64,000 bases of DNA from contig OY282558.1 in the NCBI GenBank assembly GCA_958295665.1, forward strand, positions 45,570,389 through 45,634,388, in the 5' to 3' direction. The notes beneath the pieces are model-generated. The model did no database searches. It had not been told where the DNA came from and saw only the letters and a list, made by a program, of their open reading frames with translations. Below, one piece after another: positions 1 to 12,069 of this stretch. Numbering within the stretch: the first letter of the stretch is position 1; every line of letters begins with the position of its first letter. This stretch comes from Tipula vernalis. Taxonomy: Eukaryota; Arthropoda; Insecta; Diptera; Tipulidae. The position numbers and the translations under genes were made by a program.

Positions 1-722
1 TGCAATCTATAACGGTTGCAGATGTTCAACACGATTTGATACCAGCCACGAGCATCAAGAAGGAAATTGAAGATAGATATTCACCGGCCTCATCATTATC
101 AATATCATCATGCCTATCGGCAACCCCACAGTCCGGCCCTGCAGCTTTATTACAACTAAAACAGCAACAACAAACACAGCAACAATTAACGGCACGACTG
201 TTTCTAACATCACAACATACAAATTCATTTGTGACGCAAGGTGGTGGCGGCGGCGGCGGCGGCAATAATAGTAGAAATAATGTTGGTATGAGTTACGGAA
301 TTGGTGACTTAGGATGTGGTAATAATAATAATAATAATCATAATAAAATTTCCACTCTAGTTGCATCAACGCCAAAACACAATACACACAATAATAATAA
401 TAACAGTAATAATAATAATAATGATATAGATATGAATGATGCGGGTGGAAATTGTGGTACATCATCATCATCATCTGGAAATTATTTATTACCATGTCCA
501 CTGTGTGATGTTCCGCTTGAGCCGCGCATTTTTCGTCAACATTTGGATCGGCATTATCCGCGCGATAGTCCCGTTTGTCCGGTGCTACAATGTGGGCGCA
601 GGTTTGCCCATCCGAATTCGGTACGAAATCATATGAGATTAAAGCATACGATACAATGGGCTAAAATGAAAGCGATGCGCTCGTCAGGCGGACCATTCGC
701 CGGAATGAATAGCTCTTACTAA
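1..722 (+). CDS. br: broad (BR-C) alternative 3' zinc-finger exon, 5' partial
   Basis: The reading frame is open from the window edge (codons begin at position 3) to a TAA at 720-722. No start codon is needed because this is a downstream exon; its splice acceptor lies at or before the left edge. The first two thirds is low complexity (Q, N, G, S and H runs). The last ~75 residues contain two C2H2 fingers: CPLC followed by a paired-His stretch (HLDRHY), then CPVLQC followed by HMRLKH, and a tail containing KMKAMRSSGG. Broad is an ecdysone-response BTB/zinc-finger transcription factor whose BTB core is spliced to alternative finger exons. The next finger cluster downstream (1955-3402) is clearly the Z1 type, which supports this being another Z exon of the same locus. 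Which Z isoform it encodes is not resolved (Z2 or Z4 are guesses). The BTB core exons are outside the window. Confidence 0.75.
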   Translation, partial: QSITVADVQHDLIPATSIKKEIEDRYSPASSLSISSCLSATPQSGPAALLQLKQQQQTQQQLTARLFLTSQHTNSFVTQGGGGGGGGNNSRNNVGMSYGIGDLGCGNNNNNNHNKISTLVASTPKHNTHNNNNNSNNNNNDIDMNDAGGNCGTSSSSSGNYLLPCPLCDVPLEPRIFRQHLDRHYPRDSPVCPVLQCGRRFAHPNSVRNHMRLKHTIQWAKMKAMRSSGGPFAGMNSSY

Positions 723-1954
723 TTAAAATATATATATATATATAAGCTTTTTGAATTTTAATTTTTAATTTTTTTTTGCCATACATACAATAATTATTAT
801 ATTATTAAAAACTCCTATTTGTTTATTTTATTTTGTACTTGTCGAAATTCCCATCGTTATTTTATTATTTTAAATTTTTTTTTTTATTGTATAAAATATA
901 AATATTTAAATAAAATTAGGCCTTTGTTATGACTTTAATTTGTATATTATTATTATTATTATTTAAATTGACCTCGCATTTATAAAACAAACAAAAAAAA
1001 ATAATTATAATGATATTTTTCGGCTTTAACCAAAGAAATTATATTAATACATAACAAAAATTAATTTAATTTTACCAAAAAAAAAAAAATTTATTTTGTT
1101 TAACAAAACAAGGACTTTTGCAAAATTATTTTGTAATATAAATTATATCTTAAAAATAAAATATAAATAAAAAAAAAATTAAACTGTATTATCAGGTTCC
1201 TATTAATGTTTACTAAAAAAAAAAAAAAAAATTAGATTTGTATAAAAAAAATTAATTAAAATAAAAAATTAAAAAGTTAAAAAATGTATACAAAATATAT
1301 TATTATTTTTGTAAAAGAGAAATAATAAAAAATTATTTAGAAAACTATTGAAATTTTGAAAAGGTACGACAATTGTTTTTCTATATAATATGTGATTTTG
1401 AGTAAATAAATTAAAAGGCGCGCTGTGTGTATATACTATATAAATATGATTATTAATTAATTACTATACTATATATAAAATATTCAAAGACAGTCCAGCA
1501 ACAACGAATTATATATTTTGTCCACAGCTCGAGAGTAAACACAACTGTCTTTGTTTAATTTAGTTTTATTTTTAATTTTTTTTTTTTTTTTAATTTAATT
1601 ATAATTTAGTACGGCTTATTTCAGTACCAATGTAATTTTATATTAGAATAAAAAATAATACAAGAAAATTCTACAAATGAGAAAACTTGGAAATACAAAC
1701 AAAATACTTGTAATTTTATTTTATTTTTATTTTTATGGTTCTAAAAATTAAAATAAAAATGAGAAATAAAATCTCAAAGAAAAAAAAATGATTAATACTA
1801 TTTTCAAAAAAAAAAAAAAAAACGTTATTTTTTTACATACAATTTATAGTAATAAAGTCAAAAACTATAAAACTATACAAGAACAATCAATCCAACTATT
1901 TTTGTTTCTTATTTTTATTTTATTTTTTTTGTGTTTTTATTTTTTTCGTTTTAG
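723..1954 (+). other. AT-rich noncoding DNA between two broad Z exons
   Basis: This stretch is more than 80% A/T with many homopolymer runs. It would serve as the 3' UTR of the upstream Z isoform and as intron for the Z1 isoform. The right end is a good acceptor: a T-rich tract ending in AG at 1953-1954. I see no conserved coding sequence; the short open frame at 1788-1994 is a by-product of the A/T runs. Confidence 0.6.
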
Positions 1955-2868
1955 TATCAAGACGTTCATTAGAAATGCGTGTTCGGGCAACTGATCCACG
2001 GCCATGCCCCAAATGTGGTAAAATCTATCGTTCGGCACATACTTTGCGCACCCATTTAGAGGACAAGCATACAGTTTGCCCTGGTTATCGTTGTGTACTC
2101 TGCGGTACGGTTGCAAAATCACGTAATTCACTGCATTCACATATGTCGCGACAGCATCGTGGCATTTCAACAAAAGATTTACCCGTACTACCGATGCCCA
2201 GTCCCTTTGATCCCGATTTGGCATCACGACTTTTGGCTAAAGCGGGCGTAAAAATATCACCGGCTGAATTGAGAGCGCGTGCATCACCGACAAGTGGAAC
2301 ACGACGTAGTGATATAAAATTAGAGATGGCACGACAACCGGGCGACGATGATAATTTAGATGATTTAGAGGATAATGATCCGGAAGACTTGACAATGCAG
2401 GGCGGAACAAATAATAATATAGGAGGCGGTGGACGTTATCATGACGGACTAATGGGACTTACATCACGTATGTTATAAAAAATATTCTTGTTGGGAAAGT
2501 GATAATGCAAAATTTTAATTGAAGAATTTATGCCAATTTCAGCATTTAATCATCCGGGTACAACAATATCAAGGATTCGGCCGAATGCCATGACACCAAA
2601 AAATATGGAACAAATGAATAAGGATGGTGGTGGTTCGGGTGGCGCGACTGGATCAGCAATACTGGACACGTATCTACAGTTTATTACAGAAAATGCATTC
2701 AGTGAGTTTTGTTTTTTTACTTTTGTTCTGATTGTCCTTTCCCCCCTCAGTTCTAATCAATCATTGATTCTACTCAAATATAACCTCATTATTGTAATCC
2801 CTTTACCCCAAATGTCTTGCGATTTCGTATTTCTAAAACCAAAAACTTTTTTTGTAAATTCTCTCCAA

Positions 2869-2906
<38 letters not shown>

Positions 2907-3402
2907 GGGAATGTCACAAGAACAAGCTGCAGCCGCTATGCATGCAGCAAAATTGGCACAATTAGGCGCAATGGGACATAATATTGATAAATTATCACCG
3001 GGTATGTTACCACCGCAATTTGATCTATCCAAAATGGATTCTCAACAACAACACCATCAACATGATAAACAAAATTTAATGTCATCCGCTAGTGTTACGA
3101 TTGAACCAAAACCAAAATTAAACAGTCAACAATATCAACAACAACAACAACAGCAGCAGCTGCAACTGCAACAACAACAACCAGATCGTATCGATATACG
3201 CCGTCATGATTCACCGGAACCCATGGACTTGGGTCACGAATCATTACAATCGAATAATAATTTGCGTGGTGGTGATGATAACAAAATGATGAATCGAACA
3301 AATAGTGGCGCTAGTAGTAATAATAATAATGCAAGTGATACGATAACAAGTTCGGGAGATGAGGCGAATTATTCAGATGATGATCGAATCGGTAGTTCTT
3401 AA
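1955..3402 (+). CDS. br: broad (BR-C) Z1 zinc-finger exons
   Basis: Three coding segments are joined: 1955-2467, 2543-2701 and 2903-3402. The first starts after a pyrimidine-rich acceptor, with two bases completing a codon, then SRRSLEMRVRATDPRP. Two C2H2 fingers follow (CPKCGKIYRS..HTLRTHLEDKH and CVLCGTVAKS..HSHMSRQH). The motif ISTKDLPVLPMP and the block ending KISPAELRARASP are hallmarks of Drosophila BR-C Z1 as I remember it. Intron 1 (75 bp, GTATGT..AG) removes a stop at 2476. Intron 2 (201 bp, GTGAGT..TAG) joins LDTYLQFITENAF to MGMSQEQAAAA, again as in Z1. The C-terminus is rich in Q, N and S and has EPMDLG and an acidic end. It is a DNA-binding isoform of the ecdysone early-response factor. 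Fingers and family are secure; exact splice points are inferred. Confidence 0.88.
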
Positions 3403-4629
3403 ATAGATCGTACAACAAAACAAAACAAAATTAAGTACAAAAATAGTTCATTTAAATTTTAAAAAAAAATATCAACATAAAAAAATTTGTTATACGGTAA
3501 ATATTATAATACTCAAAAATGAAAAAGCCTTAAGCGGTATACCAATATTTCTTTAAGAAAATTGTAATAAAATATTTTTTAGAAAATTATCATTTATAAA
3601 TATAACTGTAGTATACGCATATATACGATTTACTAGTGGAAGAAGATTTTATATTTTTATTATGATTTTATTATAAAATTAACAATTCGTATAAACAAGA
3701 AATATAATAATTACAATAAACTATTAAATTGAATTCCGGTGCCATCATACATCGTCCATTATACAGAATAGACCAAATCTTGCCAACAAAAAATACCATC
3801 CACTAAAATAAAATAAATATATTACAAAAATCTTGTTTAATAATTTAATTTTATCATTACAAAATGTATACGCAAGCTTTTTGGTTATTTAAATAAAAAA
3901 TAAAAGTCAGGTAATTAGTATACAGGTAAAAAAATATATATTTTTTAAAAAATAAATAAATAAATAAAATTCCTCAATTAATGAAATTTATATACCTCAT
4001 TTATAAAAATAAAAAATAAAACCTCAGATAAATTTTAAAAAATTATTATAATACGTATTTAATTAATATATAAATAATACAAATATAAATATATATATAT
4101 ACATAGAAATATAAATAAATAGTTTAGAAATATTTGTATAATAATTATATTTATAAACAAAAACAAAAAAAAAATAAATAAAAATCCGTCAATCTACCTC
4201 AAATAAATAAAATATTTACCTCAGTGATTTTATAAAAGCACAAAATAATTTATATACATTTAAAAAAAATAATTCTGGCTTTGAATATTAAAAAAATAAA
4301 AATTTATAAAAGAAAATGTTAACATTTATATATCAGAGAGTAATAAAAATGTATACGATATTTAAAAAAAAAAAAAATTAATTCGCTTCCAAATTTTATT
4401 TGTTTTCGATTTTTGTGCTTCCAATCACCAGATGATTCAAATACAGAATTCACATTTTTTTTTTTCTAGTACAATTAACTTATTTCCGTTAAAATATCTC
4501 AGGGGCCCTTAAATAAATATTTATTATATAAATAAAATGCAATAAAAATCACAAAACATATTCACACGGGTAAAAAATATATAAAAAACTTTATAATTAA
4601 ATTATTATAAACTAGATATTAAATCGTTC

Positions 4630-4667
<38 letters not shown>

Positions 4668-6480
4668 TACCATATATGTAAATTTTATCTAAAATAAGGC
4701 TTTGTAATTAAATAAAATAAAAATAAAACAAATATAATGCCCCCGATTTATTCGACATTCCGAGTTCACGTTTTTTCCGGAGCAAAATACCAATTAATTC
4801 CAATGTGTAATATTTTAAAAAAATATATTTAATTCCAAAAACCAGTCACAAATTAACTTCCTCCTCCAGAATATAATAATAAAGCTTCCAAAAACACTTG
4901 TAAATAGATTTTTATATATATAAATAACGGGTTTATTTTTTAGTTTAATATAATATACAAATTTGCCAACACATTTTTCTTTTTATAATTTTTATTTTTA
5001 ATTTTTAAAAAAAAAAAAAAATTATATATTAGGCCTTATTAATTTTTAAGCATATATAAAAATTAAAAATAAATATTTATTATTTTGTCGCGTTGTACTT
5101 ATATATAAATAAATTAATTAATTTAGTTTTTAAATGTATAATTATTATATAATAAAAAAAACATATTAAATGTGTGATAGAAGTTTTATTTTTTAATTTT
5201 ACGTTTGCTTATAATTTTTAATTTTATTTTGCATTAAAAATAATTTAGTGAAATAAATAAATATATATAAATAGAATTTAGCATATTTAGAAATTAAAAT
5301 AAAGTTATGTGCGAGCTTATTTCATAAATTAAAAATACGTTACTTTTTTTTTTTTTTTGTTTTGTTTTTTTATTAAATTTATCAGCTAATTATTTTAGGT
5401 TACATTTTATATTTATTTATTTTAGAAATTGTACTATTTATAGATATAAATATATTTTTAAAACGAACCTCTAACATTTTTTTTTTTTACAATTTTTTTA
5501 TTATTTTAAATTAAATTGCTAGCAGAAATATTAAAAACAACATAATTTTTTGTTATTGGTTCGGGTGCCTTTCAAAAAAAAAAATAATAATAATAATAAA
5601 TATATTTGAATAAATAAATAAAAAATGCCTGCTTATGGCTAAAAAGTTCCTAAAATAATAAAAATTACAAAAAAAAAAAAAATATTTGAAATACATTTAA
5701 CTTAATAAAAATAAAATCAATTATTTAATAAATAAATAAATAATGAAAAAAAAAATATATTTGTTGCTAATTTGATATTTTATATTTTACAAAATTAAAT
5801 AATTTTTAGATAAATTAAAATGTTAAACAATAATATTAATTAGTGTTTGTAATAAAAAGCTAAATGTTTCTTATATTATAATTTACCTCTAAAAGAACTT
5901 AATCAGACCTCTTAATCTCATTAAGGTGCAATAAATTTAATTTTATTTCTAAAATAAAAAAAACCTAATTATTAATAAAATTATGCGACAACACTTGAAA
6001 ACAGTTAAATTTTAGGTATTAAGTAAAATAATTATTTGTTTTTTTTTTATGTAAATATAATATAATTTTTTTTTTACGTTTATTTTTTACTATGTAGGTA
6101 TTTAGAAATTTAACAAATTACCTCATAATTATTAATTATTCTTGCCATAATTTTTTATATAATATAATTTTTTTTATTTTATTTTTTTATTATACATAAT
6201 GATGAAATTTAATTAAATTAAAACAAAAGTGTTAAGTAATATAATATTTAATTTAAATTTTAAATAAAATGAAATTTAATGAAAAAAAAAAAAAAAATTC
6301 TTTTTGTAGATTTTAAGAAAATGAAAAATGTGTACTGCTTGAGTATGATTTATATATTAAAACAAAAATAATTTAAAAGAAAAAGATGAAAAACTTACAA
6401 AAAAAAAATATTTAAAAATGATGAAAAAAACTTACAAAAAATTGAAAGAATAAAGAAATATTTAAAAAGAAAAACAAATT
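3403..6480 (+). other. AT-rich sequence, probably broad 3' UTR then intergenic DNA
   Basis: About 3 kb of extremely A/T-rich DNA follows the Z1 stop, with A and T homopolymers, a TA dinucleotide tract near 4637-4661 and many AATAAA-like strings. Broad genes are known for long 3' UTRs, so part of this is probably transcribed. No polyadenylation site can be chosen, because candidate signals occur every few tens of bases. No coding region is seen. Confidence 0.45.
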
Positions 6481-6814
6481 TTGTTTTCATCATATATATG
6501 TGTTTATATAACAGCCGGTATACCCAGTGTTACCCGGGAATTTACCAAAATATCAACTACAGCGATTGAAAATTTATGAATTAAAAACGACATTTCGCAC
6601 AAAAGTAAGTAAGCTTGTTAGATTGAATTGCCATGAAATGGGACCCTCATGATTCAGGTAATTGTGTTCTATATTTATAAAATTATTTCCCTCAAGTTCT
6701 TGAAGAAGTTGACGTATCGTAAAAACGCTCTCAATAAGACGTAAATTTGCAGATGAACTCCTGTGTTGAGATTAAAATTTATTTGAAATGCTTTAAAAGG
6801 GGAATTTTACGAAT

Positions 6815-7530
6815 GATACCGTTACCAACAATAATCATACACGATCAGGCTATCACACTACCATACCATAATCCAGTCATACCATCACACCATACAATAC
6901 AATAATACCATCATAATGTCACCACCATACGTTCTTACCATCACACTATCATTCCATTATATAATTTTTTATTTGTTTAAAATTTAATTTTGGCAATGTT
7001 TCGGTATGGCACATCATTTTCAAGGCAGTAAACATACATAACTGCCTTGAAAATAATGTACCATATCGAAATTTGTGCAAAACCAATTTTTAAAAAAATA
7101 AATATATACCAAATTATAAAATTGGTCTATAATTAAAGCTAAAAAATTAAAATATTAAAGAAAGACCTAAAAAACCTATGACAATAATTAAATCTTCCCA
7201 TCGACATCATACAATTATACCATCATAACATTATATCATCTCACTATCATAACTTTATACCATCGTACTATTAAATCATCCTACCATCACAATCATACCA
7301 TCGTATAATTATACCATCATACCATCACATCATCATACCATCATAACATCATACCATTATACCATTATTATTAAGATGTATAATGATTCATCCTAACATC
7401 ATACCATCGTAACATCTTACCATCGTACCACTATACCATCATACCACCATATCATTATATCATCATACTATCATACAATCGTACCAACATACAATCGTAC
7501 CATCTTCCATCATACCATCTTACCATCCCC
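6815..7530. repeat. degenerate CCATCATA microsatellite-like tract
   Basis: Two blocks (about 6826-6960 and 7195-7530) consist of imperfect repeats of a 7-9 base unit resembling ACCATCAT/ACCATCGT. They are separated by about 230 bases of unrelated DNA that contains the hairpin at 6999-7071. No frame is conserved, so this looks like a decayed simple repeat. Confidence 0.8.
6999..7071 (-). ncRNA. candidate miRNA-like hairpin
   Basis: Arms 6999-7029 and 7041-7071 (31 nt each) are complementary around an 11-nt loop. Read on the minus strand, pairing is continuous apart from one A-C mismatch and two G-U wobbles. Stem length, small loop and near-perfect pairing are in the range of insect miRNA precursors. 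A short foldback element or a simple inverted duplication would look the same. No expression evidence is available from sequence alone. Confidence 0.3.
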
Positions 7531-7776
7531 ATCACCATTTTAGTTTTCATCATCAACATCAACATCTTCAACACTATCCTCATCACAACCAAAATCACCG
7601 TTAAAAAATTATGATACACTTGTCCTTATCTTTTTGATTGTGCACTAAATATTCAAAAATCAGCTCAATCGGTGAAGTTTTAGAAATTCCTCCATTGTAA
7701 CTTTGAACCCGATTATCACCCCCACAAACATGGGGGAACGAAAATTCGACATATGGTATGTATTTGATCGAAATAA

Positions 7777-8329
7777 GATTCTAAAATTATTTTTAGAAGA
7801 AATTCTGGAATATGGCTGATCGGAATGGAACTTGGCTGTTTCTTAACCAATTATGGTGGAATTCGACTTGTGCAATAGAAATTATATTGTAAAATTATTT
7901 TTTGATTTAGTTCTGGAAATGGTCAAACAGCTCTGAAGGCAAAACATACAAATATTGCTGAGGAGGATAAATCGATTCCGCCGTATTTATTGTTCGTCAA
8001 GTCCTATCCTAATGGGTCTTATCCAGAACTTCATCTAGAAATCATTTAAGAATCCCATTTCCATCCACATACCGGATTTCATCATTATAGATTTATAAAT
8101 GACACAGGTCGATTTTGGTTTCCTCTAAAACTTCATCAAAAAATATCATTTCAATCAATTTCATCACATCCATTCTTATCGTCCATATTTCAGAACTAAA
8201 TCTAAAAATAATCTTAGAAAATCATTTTCATCGCACGTGTCAAATTTCACCATAATCGGTTGAGAAATAGCCAAGGTCCATCCTACTTGGCCAAATTTCA
8301 GAATTTCATCCAAAAATCATTTTAGAATC
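7777..8329. repeat. diverged inverted repeat with 91-bp arms
   Basis: The left arm at 7777-7867, reverse-complemented, matches 8239-8329 over its whole length at roughly 80% by eye. Related shorter pieces (the AAAATCATTTNAGAATCCCATTTCCA theme) recur near 8037-8070 and 8310-8335. The DNA between the arms has further partial copies. It may be a decayed foldback or satellite family; no coding potential is apparent. Confidence 0.6.
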
Positions 8330-8417
8330 CCATTTCCAACGCAAACGTCGAATTTCGTCATAAGGAATAAGCCTTAAAATTATAATAAATAATTGGCCAT
8401 ACAAATAATTAAAAGCT

Positions 8418-8542
8418 AAAAGTTCAATTTGAAATGTAAAAAGTTCAATTTGATGTGTAAACGGATCAATTTGAGGTATAAAAGGATTAATTTGAAGTGT
8501 AAAAGGTTCAATCTAAAGTGTAAAAGGTTCTATTGGAAGATC
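8418..8542 (+). repeat. 21-bp minisatellite, six units
   Basis: Six imperfect consecutive copies of a 21-base unit close to AAAAGGTTCAATTTGAAGTGT. The units differ at 2-5 positions each. They follow immediately after the inverted-repeat zone. Confidence 0.8.
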
Positions 8543-10560
8543 AAGCGAGAGCGAATTTATATCACAACAATCCGTCTTTGAATTTCGACGAAATAATTTA
8601 AAACACTGCAGTAATTCTTCTGCCCCAAATAAGTAATTAACAGTTTCCTAAATTCCATTTCTGAAAACAACCCTACCGTTATGCATATAAGTTTCTGGAG
8701 GAATATCACCCACTGACACGAGATGAGAGAACTACATTAACCTATGAAGTTGTAGAAGAATACAAACGAATATACAAAAATACTGAAACGTTTCGAAGAG
8801 CGTTATAAGTGTTCGCTCACCTTTCCTTTGTGTGTCCCTACGTTTGACAAAAGTCGTTGTGGCAAATTTTGTCTTTCCAACTTTAACCAGTTCATCAATA
8901 TCAGAAGAATTCATTCTAAATCTAACAACGCAGTTTTCGAATTCATCCTCTAACGTTATATTTACTGACTAACGTTAAAATTTGTACTCAGTGTCTAAGA
9001 GTTAAACTGTCATTTGGCCTATCTAGAACTTACATGGTCAATGGTCATCCTCACGGTTTTGAGCGTCTCAGTTGGTAGTTCATTTCATAGTCTTTAAGAC
9101 TACGTAGTTAAAAGAAATTACACACTGAAACACCAAAGCTGCTCTTTCACCCTACGATAATTACCACGATAACTTTCTTTTAAAAAAAAATGTCCGTTCA
9201 ATTAATCAATCGTACAAGTTCCGCCAAATGTGAACGGATTGATATCGGGCATTTAACTAAGCTTTCACGTATCCCTCAAGACACCCACAACCATCCAATT
9301 TAGCTTACAAACTTAAAACTACTACAATAAAAGCAAAAAAGCAAATTTCGAGTTAAGGCCGTTAGTTATTCCAAATAGAAGTATTACAATTTCAACTTTA
9401 TGTAACAGGCGAACAGAATAGCAGCAACGCATAACAAATATTCCATTTTAATTTTATTATATCGTCGAGTAAACGAATATGTGACGTCATCATAATAAAT
9501 AAATAATAAAAAAAAATTCAGAGCAATATTATTTTTAATAATGATGACTTTCTTTAACAGGGGAACGGAAATACAAAGAAACAAAATTAGGGCAATTATT
9601 TAAATTTCGGTATAATTTTTCCCGTCTTTATAGACACAGACGACCGACGGAAAATAGACGGAATTCAAGGCATCAGAAAGAAACACCAACTCTGAATTCC
9701 AAAAATCATTTAAATTTATTAGGAGAACATAAATGTGCTGACGCGAACACAAAAATAGTAATACATCTTGAAATGTTGAAATAAATAAATTGCGCGTTTT
9801 TTTTATTTCCCCTCCTCCGCTTCCCCTCTTCAAAACAATTTTGCTTTAATTTATTAATTAATTACGGTAATCATCATTTTTCAAAATAAAAATGACAAAA
9901 ATATGCATAATCATTTCTACCAGGCGAGCAAACATATTTGGAAGAACACATGGGGCCTTAAACAAATTTGACGTTTGGTTTAAAAGCGGCAAAATATAAT
10001 AGATGTGTATTATATAAAACGTACTCATTTTACATTTAATGGCCAAATTTCTAACGAAATGCCTAATAATCTTTATATTCAATATATTCGGATAATTTTT
10101 ACAATCTGGGCCATGCATATCGAGTTCTTTTTGTTTATTAATAAGGTCAACAATTATAAACTTGGTTTTAAAATGTGAAAAATAATGTTATACCATTACG
10201 CCTGTAAAGTTTAAGCGCACTCATTTTCTTTCTGTCAAATACATAACCTTTTTATTGTTGATGGAAAATTCTTATACAACATACAAATTTCGAGTCGAAT
10301 ATTTATCGTTAAATAATTAGAAAAACAATTAATTAAGATATTCGCAAGTGATGTAAATAAAAACAATGATTAAATAAAGATAAGGAATAATCATTTGGTA
10401 ATTATTACATCGTGTGAAGTGTTTCTTGTTTGTTATCAACAAACTGTTTACGAGTAGTTTAGTTGTGACGTGTACACAAAAAAGGTAAAAGTGTGGCTCC
10501 GCATCCGCGTCCATCATATCTAAAACTATAGAAAATTAAATTACAAACATCACAAAAAGA
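8543..10560. other. intergenic DNA upstream of the ZIP7 gene
   Basis: No gene is recognised. Short open frames on the minus strand (8732-8914, 9384-9584, 9600-9833, 9858-10118, 10329-10517) have no domain features and low-complexity or transmembrane-like composition typical of chance frames. The last few hundred bases presumably hold the promoter and 5' UTR of the zinc transporter. Confidence 0.5.
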
Positions 10561-11941
10561 ATGAGGAATATAAATGTAAATGATAATCGAGTGCGGGATG
10601 GTGGTGGTAATACATTGGGGTACTATGTAGCTATTGGACTAATATTATTTATGGTGTTTATGAGTTTGCCGGGTTTTTGTAGTGCGCAGCATCATCATCA
10701 TGATCATGATCACGATGATCATGTTCATGAGAATCCTAGTTTTAAATATTCGAAGCAGGCTAATATAATGAATGAAGAAGAGCATCACCATCATGAACAT
10801 GGTGGTCATGATCACCACCACCATGGGCATGGGCACGATCATCATGGGCATGGTCATGACCATCACCACCATCATGATGACCATCACGACGACCATCCTA
10901 AAGACCAAAAGGCGATTGATGAAGGTAAATTTTTGCAGCCGCTTTGAGATAAATAAAGTAGTAAAATTTGTTTTAATATTTTTAGAACGTATGTGGCTTT
11001 GGATTCGATCATTGGGTTCCACACTTCTTATAAGCGCAGCACCATATTTTATTCTCTATTTAATACCGCTCGATAATACTGAAGCAATGCAGCCACGTCT
11101 CAAAATACTACTGGCTTTTGCGTCCGGAGGCCTCTTAGGTGATGCTTTCCTTCATTTAATTCCTCATGCAATTGCGCCGCACGGCCACCAGGGTGAACAT
11201 ACACACAGTCATGATCACGGGCATCATGAAGCCAGTGGTCACGGTCATAATCATGACGGTGAAATGATGGTGGGATTATGGGTACTAGCTGGTATCATCG
11301 TGTTTTTAACGGTCGAGAAAGTTGTAAGGTTCATAAAAGGGGCTAGTGGTGGCCATGGGCACAGTCATGGTGCTCCAAAACAAATACCAAAACCTGTTGA
11401 TACTAAGAAGACTAACGATAAGGATAAATCTAAGAAGAAGGATGAAAAAATAAAATCATCCAAACCAACTAAAGTGCAAGAGAAGAAAGACGATATTTTA
11501 ATTGCAGGATACTTAAATTTGGCCGCTGATTTTACACACAATTTCACAGATGGGCTTGCAATTGGTGCATCGTATTTAGCCGGCCGCGGTATTGGTATTG
11601 TAACAACAATAACCATATTGTTACATGAAGTGCCACATGAAATTGGTGATTTCGCGATTTTAATCAAATCGGGCTGCTCGAAAAAGAAGGCAATGATGTT
11701 ACAATTAACCACAGCAGTTGGAGCCCTCGCTGGTACAGTTATAGCGTTATTAGGCAGCGGCACAGATGCATCTTCTTCATGGGTGCTTCCATTTACAGCT
11801 GGCGGCTTTATCTATATTGCCACAGTAAGTGTCCTTCCCGAATTACTTGAAGGATCCACCAAATTACTACAGTCACTTAAAGAAATCGCAGCATTACTTA
11901 CAGGAGTATTTCTTATGGTTCTTATTGCTAAATTCGAATGA
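10561..11941 (+). CDS. Catsup: ZIP7/SLC39A7-type zinc transporter (Catsup orthologue)
   Basis: Exons 10561-10924 and 10986-11941 are joined across a 61-bp intron (GTAAAT..TAG); the split GAA codon gives a 439-residue protein. ZIP7 moves zinc out of the ER/Golgi into the cytosol; Drosophila Catsup also restrains catecholamine synthesis. A hydrophobic N-terminal segment (about residues 20-40) precedes a very His-rich lumenal stretch. Transmembrane segments follow, with a second HGH-rich loop and a Lys-rich cytosolic linker. The LIV-1 subfamily metal site is complete: HNFTDG near residue 306 and HEVPHEIGD near residue 335. The final hydrophobic segments end LIAKFE. The ATG chosen is the first in frame ahead of the signal-like segment. 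The assignment is strong; the Drosophila name is by orthology inference. Confidence 0.93.
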
Positions 11942-12069
11942 TGATATTTAGTTTAAGATGCTTGCTAATAATTCCAGTGAGACACAAAATTATATCAACC
12001 AATTAAAATGTATATTTTGTGATAAAAAACAAATTAAACTTTTTTACTAAAACAGAAAGAGACTCGCCC

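Noticed and set aside
2530..3402. Continuous open frame of 290 residues starting at an ATG at 2530
   Set aside because: It runs through a stop-free intron (2702-2902) and includes a polylysine run; the true coding path joins 2467 to 2543 and 2701 to 2903, matching the broad Z1 order.
6815..7530. CRISPR-like repeat array
   Set aside because: The units are 7-9 bases with no spacers and the DNA is eukaryotic; it is a microsatellite.
8732..10517. Series of 60-86 residue minus-strand frames upstream of Catsup
   Set aside because: No domains, no shared codon pattern, low-complexity composition; consistent with random A/T-rich DNA.
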